DNA of 64,000 nt from contig JAVJSN010000014.1 in the NCBI GenBank assembly GCA_040219355.1, positions 62,001-126,000 of the forward strand, given 5' to 3'. Shown here one piece after another: positions 33,624 to 42,286 of the stretch (position 1 is its first letter; each line of letters starts with the position of its first letter). A program made the position numbers and the translations under genes. This DNA comes from MH13 sp040219355 (GTDB taxonomy: Bacteria; Pseudomonadota; Alphaproteobacteria; Rhizobiales; MH13). The notes beneath the pieces are model-generated. The model was not told the DNA's origin, did not search any database, and worked only from the letters and a program-made list of their open reading frames with translations.

Positions 33624-33699
33624 TGGTGAGCCGGCAGGGATTCGAACCCTGGACCGTTCGATTAAAAGTCGAATGCTCTACCAGCTGAGCTACCGGCTC
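33624..33699 (-). tRNA. tRNA-Lys (anticodon TTT)
   Basis: Seen on the minus strand: acceptor stem GAGCCGG / CCGGCTC, D-arm GCTCAGCTGGTAGAGC, anticodon loop CTTTTAA inside the stem CGA/TCG, T-arm with GGTTCGAATCC, discriminator A and encoded CCA. The whole cloverleaf is 76 bases. No other RNA gene is next to it. Confidence 0.97.
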
Positions 33700-33781
33700 T
33701 CACCAAGCGCTGCCTAACAGGCTCATCAGCGTTGCTCAAGGCCCAATTCTCAACCTTATGCAATGCGCGCTTTCTTTCAGA

Positions 33782-33801
33782 GGTAACATCCACATGTTAC
33801 C
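33782..33801. repeat. 8-base inverted repeat downstream of SPOR-like gene
   Basis: GGTAACAT, a CCAC tetraloop, then ATGTTACC. It lies between the tRNA-Lys promoter side and the 3' end of the SPOR-like gene. It lacks a T tract, so it may be a weak transcription pause, a protein site for the tRNA promoter, or chance. Confidence 0.4.
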
Positions 33802-33835
33802 CAATTACAAAGGCCTCTCAACGACGCTCGAAGAA

Positions 33836-34741
33836 TTATCTCAGAGCCAATTGCTGACCATCAAAAATGGCAGGTAGGCATCGCTCCAGCCCCGCTGCAA
33901 CAAGCTGAGCGCACAAAATGGCTGCATCGGCCGCATCGTTGATCGGTCCGGCAACCAAACGTAGATCAAGCGTTCCAGTGCTGGTTTGCTGCAACAAGAT
34001 GCGAGGCGTAAGGCCACCCAATGTTTCAGAAAACCTAGCTTGCTGGTCTATCCAGAGGGTATCGATAGCTTCAAGCGTTGCAGCGCCACCTATGTCGATA
34101 GCAAATGGTGTTTGTGATACCGCCAACATCGGTTGCTCGCTGGGCAGCGGTGTATCTGTCGATTCGCTTGCTGTGTCGTTGGATGCAGCCCCATCGGTGC
34201 CGATGGTCAGCGGTCTCATGCTCACGGCGATCGAACCGCCATCGGCGGGCGTCGGCGATTGCAGCACCACGCGTGGCTCGGTCACGGCCAGTGTCAGCGG
34301 CTCAATGGCTTCCGGCAAAGCCTGGTCGCTGGCTTCGCCCGGGATGTTGCCAATGCTGGCCGTCATGAAAGAGAGATTTTGCTCAATGTCGGTGAGCCGA
34401 CGATTGGTGCTAACCGTCGATGCCTGAGCCGCCGCAAGGGCATCACGCAGTGCGGCCATCTCCATGGTGATCGAATCAAGGCGTACCTGAAGGGCAGTTG
34501 GAAGATTGGGCATGGGCTGGCTGGCGGCTTCGCCAATCGAGCCTGTCATGATGGGATCAATGCCGGGGGTCGTGCCTTGAAGCGTTGCCACAAGCGGCAT
34601 GGATTGCTCGGCGGGATAGAACTGCAGAGCTCCTAGATAGGCGCCGACAGCCACAAGAGCTCCTGCACCCCAGCCCAAAAGAGCCATGCGCTGATCTTTG
34701 CGTGACATCGGTTCTTTCAAAGAGAAGCCGCGTTTCGCCAA
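33836..34741 (-). CDS. Single-span membrane protein with SPOR-like C-terminal domain
   Basis: A 301-residue protein with one N-terminal membrane helix (LLGWGAGALVAVGAYLGALQF), a predicted coiled-coil segment (about 85-125), a low-complexity middle, and a C-terminal domain from about residue 210. That domain (AIDIGGAATLEAIDTLWIDQ; LDLRLVAGPINDAADAAILC) fits the SPOR-like peptidoglycan-binding fold common in Hyphomicrobiales. The start is taken as TTG 34741 with AGAGGA upstream; ATG 34708 is the alternative. Precise function unknown; probably cell-envelope. Confidence 0.75.
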   Translation of the reverse strand: MAKRGFSLKEPMSRKDQRMALLGWGAGALVAVGAYLGALQFYPAEQSMPLVATLQGTTPGIDPIMTGSIGEAASQPMPNLPTALQVRLDSITMEMAALRDALAAAQASTVSTNRRLTDIEQNLSFMTASIGNIPGEASDQALPEAIEPLTLAVTEPRVVLQSPTPADGGSIAVSMRPLTIGTDGAASNDTASESTDTPLPSEQPMLAVSQTPFAIDIGGAATLEAIDTLWIDQQARFSETLGGLTPRILLQQTSTGTLDLRLVAGPINDAADAAILCAQLVAAGLERCLPAIFDGQQLALR

Positions 34742-34953
34742 CCTGTTTTGTCCTCTTGCAGAGCGCCGTTGCCCGAACGCCTAACCGTGATAGATGCCTG
34801 AGTCGGACGATTGCGCCAACGACTCACGGCAGAATTCGTCGTGATCCTGGCCGCAATTGGTTAACAACTGTTAAGCATACCGCGTTTCGCTAGGCTCACA
34901 TCGCCGGGCGATCCGTTCAACGAGACGATGCTGCACATATGGTGAGAGAAGCG

Positions 34954-36288
34954 ATGTCATCATCCAATACGCGGCCCCAGGCCATTATTCTTGCCGCAGG
35001 TGAGGGCACGCGCATGCGCTCAAGCTTGCCGAAAGTTCTTCACAAGGTTGGCCATCTTCCGCTGATTGCACATGTGATGGAAGCTGCGAGTGCCGCAGGT
35101 CTCTCCCATCCACGCTTGGTGCTGGGACATGGTCGTGATCAGGTTGAGTCAGACTTGCTAGGCCGTGGCCTTGCGTTTGACGTTGCCGAGCAATCAGAGC
35201 GCCTCGGTACAGGCCATGCAGTGATGATGGTGCGCGATGCAGGGCAAATGCCCCATGGCCCGGTTATGGTACTTCTCGGCGATGCGCCTTTGATCAAGCC
35301 AGAATTGATCACAGGTGCTCTGGATCAGGTGGGGCAGGGCGCAGATGTTGTGGTTGTCGGTTTTGAAGCCGCTGACCCAACCGGATATGGGCGCCTCATT
35401 ACCTCCGGTAACAGCCTAGAAGCCATCATTGAGGAGAAGGAAGCGACGACGGAGCAACGAAAAACTACGCTTTGCAATTCTGGCCTTATGGCTTTTTCCG
35501 CCGGGACGTTAGAACCCCTGCTTAACGAAATTGGCAATGACAATGGCAAGGGTGAGTTTTATCTGACCGATGCCATCGCCATCGCTCGAAAAGCGGGCAA
35601 GAAGGTTACCTTTACGCTTGCTGATGAGGCGGATCTGGCCGGTGTGAACACCAGGGCAGATCTGGCCGCCGTTGAAGCGGAGTTCCAGCGCCGCCAGCGA
35701 CAACAGCTAATGCTGAGCGGCGTAACCATGCTCGCTCCCGACACGGTAACGCTTGCTCACGATACACAGATCGCGCCGGACGTGATTTTGGAGCCCAACA
35801 TTGTGTTTGGCCCGAAAGTCACCATTGAGAGCGGGGCCATTATCCATGCCTTTTGCCATTTGGAAGGCGCACATGTCGCCAGAGGCGCCACCATCGGACC
35901 ATTTGCCCGACTGCGCCCAGGCGCTGACATCGGCGAAGCAGCCAAAGTTGGTAACTTTTGTGAGGTGAAAAATGCTGACGTCGCCGCCAGCGCAAAAATC
36001 AATCATCTTTCCTACATTGGCGATGCATCCATCGGCGAGAAGGCAAACATCGGAGCAGGCACCATCACGTGCAATTATGATGGTGTGAACAAGCACAAAA
36101 CCACGGTGGGCAAGAATGCCTTCATCGGCTCAAATTCGTCGCTGGTAGCGCCGGTGACCGTCGAAGATGGCGGGTATGTTGGGTCTGGCAGTGTCATCAC
36201 AAAGGACGTGCCAAGCGGCGATTTGGCCATCGGGCGCGGGCGTCAAATCAATTTGGCCGGTCGCGCACCAAAACTGGCTAAGAAATAA
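34954..36288 (+). CDS. glmU: Bifunctional UDP-N-acetylglucosamine pyrophosphorylase / glucosamine-1-phosphate acetyltransferase
   Basis: GlmU acetylates glucosamine-1-phosphate and couples it to UTP, making UDP-GlcNAc for peptidoglycan and lipid A. The N-terminal pyrophosphorylase motif is AIILAAGEGTRMRSSLPKVL. The C-terminal half is a left-handed beta-helix of hexapeptide repeats, with GPFARLRPGADIG and NFCEVKNADV near the acetyl site. ATG 34954 has a GAGAG site; an ATG 15 bases upstream is weaker. Length 444. glmS follows in the same direction 145 bases later. Confidence 0.96.
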   Translation: MSSSNTRPQAIILAAGEGTRMRSSLPKVLHKVGHLPLIAHVMEAASAAGLSHPRLVLGHGRDQVESDLLGRGLAFDVAEQSERLGTGHAVMMVRDAGQMPHGPVMVLLGDAPLIKPELITGALDQVGQGADVVVVGFEAADPTGYGRLITSGNSLEAIIEEKEATTEQRKTTLCNSGLMAFSAGTLEPLLNEIGNDNGKGEFYLTDAIAIARKAGKKVTFTLADEADLAGVNTRADLAAVEAEFQRRQRQQLMLSGVTMLAPDTVTLAHDTQIAPDVILEPNIVFGPKVTIESGAIIHAFCHLEGAHVARGATIGPFARLRPGADIGEAAKVGNFCEVKNADVAASAKINHLSYIGDASIGEKANIGAGTITCNYDGVNKHKTTVGKNAFIGSNSSLVAPVTVEDGGYVGSGSVITKDVPSGDLAIGRGRQINLAGRAPKLAKK

Positions 36289-36433
36289 ACGTGCCTTAAC
36301 GATAGACTAGGAAAGACCACGTGATTGGCGTGGCGCGTGACCTAGCGCTAACCAGTTTGTGCGCCTGTTCTGGCGACGAATTTCATTCCATCAATACGTT
36401 CGAATAAAACGTTCCAGCCAAGGGTTGATGCTA

Positions 36434-38266
36434 ATGTGTGGCATTGTGGGGATATTGGGCACTGAGCCGGTTGCTGAAGACATCGTCGATTCATTGCGTC
36501 GCTTGGAGTATCGTGGATACGATTCCGCCGGTGTAGCAACATTGGAAAACGGTAACCTCACCCGCTTGAGGGCCGAAGGTAAGCTCAAAAACCTGGCCGC
36601 TAAACTCGCCGCCCAACCCCTGTCGGGTCACACTGGGATCGGCCACACGCGCTGGGCGACCCACGGCGCTCCCACCGAGCGCAATGCTCATCCGCATACC
36701 GCTGGCAAGGTTGCGGTTGTCCACAACGGCATCATCGAGAACTTTCGCGAGTTGCGTGATGCGCTCTCTGCCAAAGGGGTCAACTTCGAAACCGAGACCG
36801 ATTCGGAGATCGTCGCCCAGGCTGTTGCTGCACGCATGCGCGACGGGCTTGACCCGGTTGCGGCCGTCAAAGCCGTTATACCAAGCCTTGAGGGCGCCTT
36901 TGCGCTTGCCTTCATCTTCGATGATCACCCCGACTTGATGATGGCCGCCCGCAACGGCCCTCCGCTTGCCATCGGCCATGGCGAGGCCAAGGGCCAGATG
37001 TATATCGGCTCCGACGCCATCGCGCTTGCCTCGCTGACCAACGAGATCACCTATCTGGAAGATGGCGATGTGGCGGTCCTGACGCGCAGCGGCGTAGAAA
37101 TCTTCGATGCTGCAGATATTCCCATCGCGCGGCCGCGCAGTATCTCCGAGGCGCAGGTCTATGCCATCGACAAGGGCAATCATCGTCATTTTATGGCCAA
37201 GGAGATAGCCGAGCAGCCCGAAGTCGTGGGCTATACGCTGGCCCGCTACATCGACCTCACTGTGGGGCGCCTTGCCATGCCCGAGAGCCCAGTCGATCTT
37301 TCGACCATCAACCGGCTCTCCATTACCGCCTGTGGGACAGCCTATCTCGCCGGGCTTACCGCTAAATATTGGTGCGAGCGCTTTGCGCGAATCCCGGTCG
37401 ATATCGACGTCGCCTCCGAGTTTCGCTATCGAGAAACCCCGCTGTCGCCCGGCGGCATGAGCGTCTTCATCTCCCAGTCCGGCGAAACCGCCGACACGTT
37501 GGCGAGCTTGCGTTACTGCAAAGAAGGCGGACAGGTCATCACATCGGTGGTGAATGTGCCCGAATCGAGCATTGCCCGCGAGTCCGACCTGCTCCTACCG
37601 ACACTGGCGGGGCCGGAAGTCTCCGTTGCGTCCACTAAGGCGTTCACCTGCCAGCTTGCCGTTCTGGCCTGCCTGTCGATCGCCATCGGCCGCGCCAAAG
37701 GTGTGCTCACTGAAGACGATGAAGACCGCTTGGTCAAAGCTCTGGTAGAAGCGCCACGCCTTATGAACGATGTGATGGCGCTAGGCCCGCAGATTGAAGC
37801 GATCTGCCGTGAAGTGCTTTTGCATGCCTCTCACGCGCTATTCCTTGGCCGTGGAACCAACTATCCGCTGGCGATGGAAGGAGCGCTGAAACTCAAAGAA
37901 ATCAGCTACATCCACGCCGAGGGTTACGCTGCTGGCGAACTCAAACACGGTCCCATCGCCCTGGTGGATAAGGACATGCCGGTCATCGTCATCGCACCAT
38001 TCGACCGGGTGTTTGAAAAAACCGTTTCCAACATGGAAGAGGTCGCTGCGCGCGGCGGAAATATCATTCTGATCACCGATCAGAAGGGTGCCGATGCCGT
38101 GTCCTCTGAGGCCGTTTCCAAGATCATCATGCCGGATATGCCGGCCACCATCACGCCGCTGGTTTATGCAGTGCCGTTGCAGTTAATGGCCTACCATACC
38201 GCTGTTATGCGCGGCACCGATGTTGATCAGCCGCGTAATTTGGCCAAATCGGTCACGGTGGAATAG
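36434..38266 (+). CDS. glmS: Glutamine--fructose-6-phosphate aminotransferase (isomerizing)
   Basis: GlmS makes glucosamine-6-phosphate from fructose-6-phosphate and glutamine, the first step toward UDP-GlcNAc. The ATG at 36434 exposes Cys at position 2 (MCGIVGILG), the catalytic nucleophile of the glutaminase domain. HTRWATHGAPTERNAHPH is the second glutaminase block. Two SIS sugar-isomerase domains follow (SQSGETADTLASLR; FLGRGTNYPLAMEGALKLKE). The C-terminus DQPRNLAKSVTVE is typical. Length 610. No ribozyme or riboswitch is seen in the short upstream gap. Confidence 0.97.
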   Translation: MCGIVGILGTEPVAEDIVDSLRRLEYRGYDSAGVATLENGNLTRLRAEGKLKNLAAKLAAQPLSGHTGIGHTRWATHGAPTERNAHPHTAGKVAVVHNGIIENFRELRDALSAKGVNFETETDSEIVAQAVAARMRDGLDPVAAVKAVIPSLEGAFALAFIFDDHPDLMMAARNGPPLAIGHGEAKGQMYIGSDAIALASLTNEITYLEDGDVAVLTRSGVEIFDAADIPIARPRSISEAQVYAIDKGNHRHFMAKEIAEQPEVVGYTLARYIDLTVGRLAMPESPVDLSTINRLSITACGTAYLAGLTAKYWCERFARIPVDIDVASEFRYRETPLSPGGMSVFISQSGETADTLASLRYCKEGGQVITSVVNVPESSIARESDLLLPTLAGPEVSVASTKAFTCQLAVLACLSIAIGRAKGVLTEDDEDRLVKALVEAPRLMNDVMALGPQIEAICREVLLHASHALFLGRGTNYPLAMEGALKLKEISYIHAEGYAAGELKHGPIALVDKDMPVIVIAPFDRVFEKTVSNMEEVAARGGNIILITDQKGADAVSSEAVSKIIMPDMPATITPLVYAVPLQLMAYHTAVMRGTDVDQPRNLAKSVTVE

Positions 38267-38269
38267 ACC

Positions 38270-38710
38270 CTAGCCGCGCGGAGGCTCGTCGTCGCTTGCT
38301 CGCATTCGGGCAGCATCTTTAGCATCTTGGGCAAAATCATCGGCCGGCAGTGGTCGCGACATCACGTACCATCCGCTGGCAAGTACAATGATTGCGGCCA
38401 GTGCAACCCAGCGCAGGTCTTGGATCGTGAGTACAACAAGGACCATACCCAAACCCATGCCCCAAAGCGCGGCAGCTTTGCCACGCTTGGAGATAGCGCC
38501 TTCATCAAACCAGTGTCGCAGGGTTTGACCATATTTTGGGTGGCGGACGAGATAGGCATACAGCCGCGGCGAGGATCGGGCAAAGCAAGCAGCCGCCCCG
38601 ATTAAGAAGATCGTTGTCGGCAGAATTGGGACCCAAACGCCAATAATACCCACCGCCAAAAGCACCAGACCAAGCAGGCTGTAGGCACGCATGACGATCA
38701 AAGCGCGCAT
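38270..38710 (-). CDS. DUF454 (YbaN-type) inner-membrane protein
   Basis: A small multi-span protein. The family signature is clear: GIIGVWVPILPTTIFLIGAAACF, then ARSSPRLYAYLVRHPKYG, followed by two further helices. Function unknown. The start is uncertain. ATG 38710 gives MRALIVMRAYSLLG, matching where family members begin; a TTG at 38782 would add 24 residues and has no good ribosome site. It converges on glmS with 3 bases between. Confidence 0.82.
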   Translation of the reverse strand: MRALIVMRAYSLLGLVLLAVGIIGVWVPILPTTIFLIGAAACFARSSPRLYAYLVRHPKYGQTLRHWFDEGAISKRGKAAALWGMGLGMVLVVLTIQDLRWVALAAIIVLASGWYVMSRPLPADDFAQDAKDAARMRASDDEPPRG

Positions 38711-39001
38711 GGAAAGCTGTGGATCGCCAGGCGGTAGCGAGGGCAATGGGTTGTCTATCGATTTGATCCTTTTTGCACACAAAGGCCAGCAAATCCGACC
38801 TATCTACGGCGAGCTATGGAACGCTTAGCACTAGCCTGTCCGTTGGGTGGGCCTTGCCATAAGTAGGTGTTCTGCGTCTCCGGTAAAGATGCTTTCGGCG
38901 TACTTCCTAGGCCAAGGCCCTTGCAATTTGCCGGTGTCAGACCTCATGTGTGATCAACCGCTGTGTGCGGTGTATGACCCCAACATCATTGCCCGAAGTC
39001 T

Positions 39002-39724
39002 ATGCAAACTCACGACGAAGACCATAACGAGCGCCAGCGCAACGCCCATCCTATGGCGCGGTTGCGCAATTACTTTTTCACCGGCGTCATCGTTATCGCA
39101 CCAATCACAATCACTGGTTACTTGATTTGGACCTTCGTCACGTGGGTCGACCGGATCGTCAAACCGCTCATTCCACCGCAGTACAATCCCGACACCTATC
39201 TGCCATTTGCCGTTCCAGGATTTGGTCTGCTGGCCGGGGTGCTGATCGTCACCATGACGGGGTTCCTGGCCGCCAATCTGGTTGGTCGTTCGGTAGTGAA
39301 CTTTGGCGAACGTTTCCTTGATCGCATGCCACTTGTACGCACACTGTACCGCGGGCTGAAACAGATCTTTGAAACGGTTCTCAACGACCGCTCAGACAAT
39401 TTTCAAAGCGTCGGGCTTATCCAATATCCACGTCCTGGCATTTGGGCTGTGGTGTTTCAGTCCACCGATACACGCGGGGAGGTTGCCGCAAAAATCTCTG
39501 GCCAGTACGGCGTTGAGGATCTTGCAAGCGTTTTTCTGCCGACCACGCCCAATCCGACATCTGGGTTCTTGCTGTTTGTCCCGCGCAAAGACCTCATCCA
39601 ACTCGATATGACAGTCGAGGATGGGGCAAAGCTCGTCATTTCAGCGGGGCTTGTTGTTCCAGACCATCAAGAAAAACTGGCGAAATTGGCGGCAGAGGCT
39701 CAAGCCAAGGCGCGCGCTTCTTAG
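39002..39724 (+). CDS. DUF502 family membrane protein
   Basis: A 240-residue protein with two N-terminal membrane helices: LRNYFFTGVIVIAPITITGYLI, then, after a short loop ending in PPQYNPDTYLPF, GFGLLAGVLIVTMTGFLAANL. The cytoplasmic or outer domain holds FGERFLDRMPLVRTLYRGLKQI, the strongest DUF502 block, and FLPTTPNPTSGFLLFVPRKDL. The length is normal for the family; no molecular function is established. It ends 6 bases from the convergent recG stop. Confidence 0.88.
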   Translation: MQTHDEDHNERQRNAHPMARLRNYFFTGVIVIAPITITGYLIWTFVTWVDRIVKPLIPPQYNPDTYLPFAVPGFGLLAGVLIVTMTGFLAANLVGRSVVNFGERFLDRMPLVRTLYRGLKQIFETVLNDRSDNFQSVGLIQYPRPGIWAVVFQSTDTRGEVAAKISGQYGVEDLASVFLPTTPNPTSGFLLFVPRKDLIQLDMTVEDGAKLVISAGLVVPDHQEKLAKLAAEAQAKARAS

Positions 39725-39730
39725 CTTGCG

Positions 39731-41845
39731 CTAGCCCGACGCCATCAACCGAATGGCGCTGTCGCGGCGGAAAAGCTGCAGCAACAGGCGCAGAGCTTTG
39801 CCACGATCAGAGCGCAAATGCGGGTCTTTCGACACCACAAGTCGGGCGTCGTCATGCGCCAGCGCGATCAAGTCTTTGTCGAGCGCCGGATCAGCCACCT
39901 CGAAATCCTTGAAACCGCTCTGACGTGTCCCTAAAACTTCGCCTGAACCGCGAAGCTCCAAGTCTCGCTCGGCAAGCACAAACCCATTATTGGTCTCGCG
40001 AAGGGCTTCCAGCCGTGCCTTAGCTGTCGCGCCCAATGGACCTTTGTAGATCATCAAGCAGGTGGACTGCTCTTCACCTCGCCCGATACGCCCGCGTAAC
40101 TGGTGCAGTTGTGAGAGGCCGAAGCGTTCAGCCTGTTCGATCACCATGATGGTCGCATCGCGTACATCGACACCCACCTCAACGACAGTTGTGGCAACAA
40201 GCAGGCGCGTGTCTCCTGCTTTGAACGCCGCCATCGCAGCGTCTTTTTCTTCAGCCTTCATGCGCCCATGAACAAGACCAATTTTGCGACCGAGGTTTGG
40301 CCCCATTGATTCCTGCAGGGATTTGTGGCGCTCCACAGCCGCCGTTAGATCAATTTCATCACTCTCTTCGACCAGCGGACATATCCAATAGCCTTTGGTG
40401 CCATTCTCTAAAGCTAATTTGAGTCGATCCATCACATCATCAAGCCTCTCCATGGGTACGGCCCGCGTCTCGATGGGTTTGCGCCCCGCCGGCTTCTCAT
40501 CAAGCTTGGAAACGTCCAGATCGCCGTACCAAGCCATAATCAGCGTGCGTGGTATGGGCGTGGCCGTCATCGCCAGCAAGTCGACTGCATTGCCTTTGTC
40601 GGCCAGTTTCAAACGTTGCGCGACACCAAATCGGTGCTGCTCATCAACAACCGCAAGACCGAGGTTTTCAAATGTGACAGAGTCTTGGATCAACGCGTGT
40701 GTACCGACCACCACATTGATGGAGCCGTCCGCCAATCCTTCGAGGATACGATTGCGTGCCTGGCCCTTCTCGCGACCGGTCAGGATTGCGATCTCCAAGC
40801 CCGCTGCCACGCCAAAGCCCGACAACGTCTCAAAATGTTGTCGGGCAAGCACCTCTGTTGGCGCCATTAAAGCGCTTTGCGCACCACTCTCGGCCACATC
40901 CGCCATGGCAAGCAAAGCCACAAGCGTCTTGCCGGCGCCAACATCGCCCTGCAGCAGCCGCACCATACGATCCTTGGAGGCAAGGTCATCACGAATGTCA
41001 GCATGAGCCCGAACTTGCGCGCCCGTCAGCGCAAAGGGCAGGGCCTTGATGAGCTTTTCTGCCCGCGCGCCTTGTGCCTGTCGCGCAACCCCTTTGCCGG
41101 TGATCGAAAAGTGCCGGATCAGCGCAAGCGCCAATTGGCCGGAGAGGATTTCGTCATAGGCGAGCCGCCGACGTGCCTTGCCACCCAAACCCGTTTGATC
41201 ATCGCCGACATGAACGGCGTTGAGGGCATGTGAAAAAGGCGGCAGGTCACGCAGCGCTGGATAGGTTTTGTCTATCCAATCCGGCAGTGCCGGCACGCCA
41301 GGCAAAGCCGCTGCGATGGCTTTACGCAAAAGCTTTGGACTCACCCCGGCCGTCATCGGATAGATACGCTCAAACACTGGGATTGTGTGCGCTTTGTCGC
41401 GCGTCACCGCATAGTCTGGATGCACCATCTGGCGATGGCCGTTCCAGAGCTCAACCTTGCCGGAAATGGTGATCGCGTTGCCAACGCTATAAACGGGCAC
41501 AAGCCAATCAGGGCGCGCGTTGAAATAAACGATTTCTATGTCGCCGGTTTCGTCTTCTGCGGTAATGCGGACCGGGCGGCCAAACCGCGCGCCGTCCAAC
41601 CCCCGCACATCAGCCACCTGCACATCCATCGTGGCAATGGTTCCAGGCTGCGCATCGCGCAGAGGAACCCGTTGTGAGCGGTCGACCACGGCAATCGGCA
41701 AATGCAAGAGCAGATCAATCAGCGTTGCAGGAGGTGTGGCCCCGCCTGGAAGGACCAGTTTTGACAGAGCCGCTTCCACTTTCGGGCCAATGCCAGAAAG
41801 CACAGAGACAGGCCGGAACAGGGGCTGTAACCGTTCATCACGCAT
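39731..41845 (-). CDS. recG: ATP-dependent DNA helicase RecG
   Basis: RecG is a double-strand translocase that remodels stalled forks and branched DNA. It has an N-terminal wedge/OB domain, followed by helicase motifs: Walker A in LQGDVGAGKTLVAL, motif II VVDEQHRFGV, motif III LLAMTATPIPRTL, and motif VI GRIGRGEEQS. The C-terminal block QSGFKDFEVADPALD is also present. Length 704, typical. It is divergent from sdhE-mfd. Confidence 0.96.
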   Translation of the reverse strand: MRDERLQPLFRPVSVLSGIGPKVEAALSKLVLPGGATPPATLIDLLLHLPIAVVDRSQRVPLRDAQPGTIATMDVQVADVRGLDGARFGRPVRITAEDETGDIEIVYFNARPDWLVPVYSVGNAITISGKVELWNGHRQMVHPDYAVTRDKAHTIPVFERIYPMTAGVSPKLLRKAIAAALPGVPALPDWIDKTYPALRDLPPFSHALNAVHVGDDQTGLGGKARRRLAYDEILSGQLALALIRHFSITGKGVARQAQGARAEKLIKALPFALTGAQVRAHADIRDDLASKDRMVRLLQGDVGAGKTLVALLAMADVAESGAQSALMAPTEVLARQHFETLSGFGVAAGLEIAILTGREKGQARNRILEGLADGSINVVVGTHALIQDSVTFENLGLAVVDEQHRFGVAQRLKLADKGNAVDLLAMTATPIPRTLIMAWYGDLDVSKLDEKPAGRKPIETRAVPMERLDDVMDRLKLALENGTKGYWICPLVEESDEIDLTAAVERHKSLQESMGPNLGRKIGLVHGRMKAEEKDAAMAAFKAGDTRLLVATTVVEVGVDVRDATIMVIEQAERFGLSQLHQLRGRIGRGEEQSTCLMIYKGPLGATAKARLEALRETNNGFVLAERDLELRGSGEVLGTRQSGFKDFEVADPALDKDLIALAHDDARLVVSKDPHLRSDRGKALRLLLQLFRRDSAIRLMASG

Positions 41846-41952
41846 ACAAAGCCAATACGCGTAATTGTCGCGTGTTCCAACCGATCTGCGCCCGTGACAG
41901 TGTGGACAAACACCGCTAGAACGCAGCGCCTCAGCTTACAAAGGCTTGCAAA

Positions 41953-42276
41953 ATGAATGACACGATTGGCCGCGCCGTAACAGGCATGGGCCGTACATCA
42001 GATGGCCTGGACGCACGGCGCAAGCGCATGATGTTTCGCGCTTGGCATCGCGGCACCAAGGAGTTGGACATTATTCTGGGATCCTTCGCCGACACGCATC
42101 TTGGCGGCATGAACAATGACGAGTTGGATGCATTCGAAAAGCTGCTCGAAGTGCCAGAGCCGGACCTTTACAACTGGATTTCAGGTCGTGAGGCCCTCCC
42201 CAACAATTATGAAGGTCCGCTGATCGAGCGGATCATTGCCTTCCACAAGGAGGGTGGCGCCGTATTTATCGGCTAG
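41953..42276 (+). CDS. sdhE: Succinate dehydrogenase assembly factor 2 (SdhE family)
   Basis: SdhE promotes covalent FAD attachment to the succinate dehydrogenase flavoprotein. The 107-residue protein has the motif RMMFRAWHRGTKELDIILG, whose RGxxE(L)D is the family's functional core, followed by FEKLLEVPEPDLYNWISGRE. It lies between recG and mfd, a conserved alphaproteobacterial arrangement not tied to its function. mfd follows after 10 bases. Confidence 0.93.
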   Translation: MNDTIGRAVTGMGRTSDGLDARRKRMMFRAWHRGTKELDIILGSFADTHLGGMNNDELDAFEKLLEVPEPDLYNWISGREALPNNYEGPLIERIIAFHKEGGAVFIG

Positions 42277-42286
42277 CCGAAGAATT

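Noticed and set aside
36289..36433. Possible glmS ribozyme or riboswitch before glmS
   Set aside because: The gap is only 145 bases, with no recognisable glmS ribozyme core, and such ribozymes are not expected in alphaproteobacteria.
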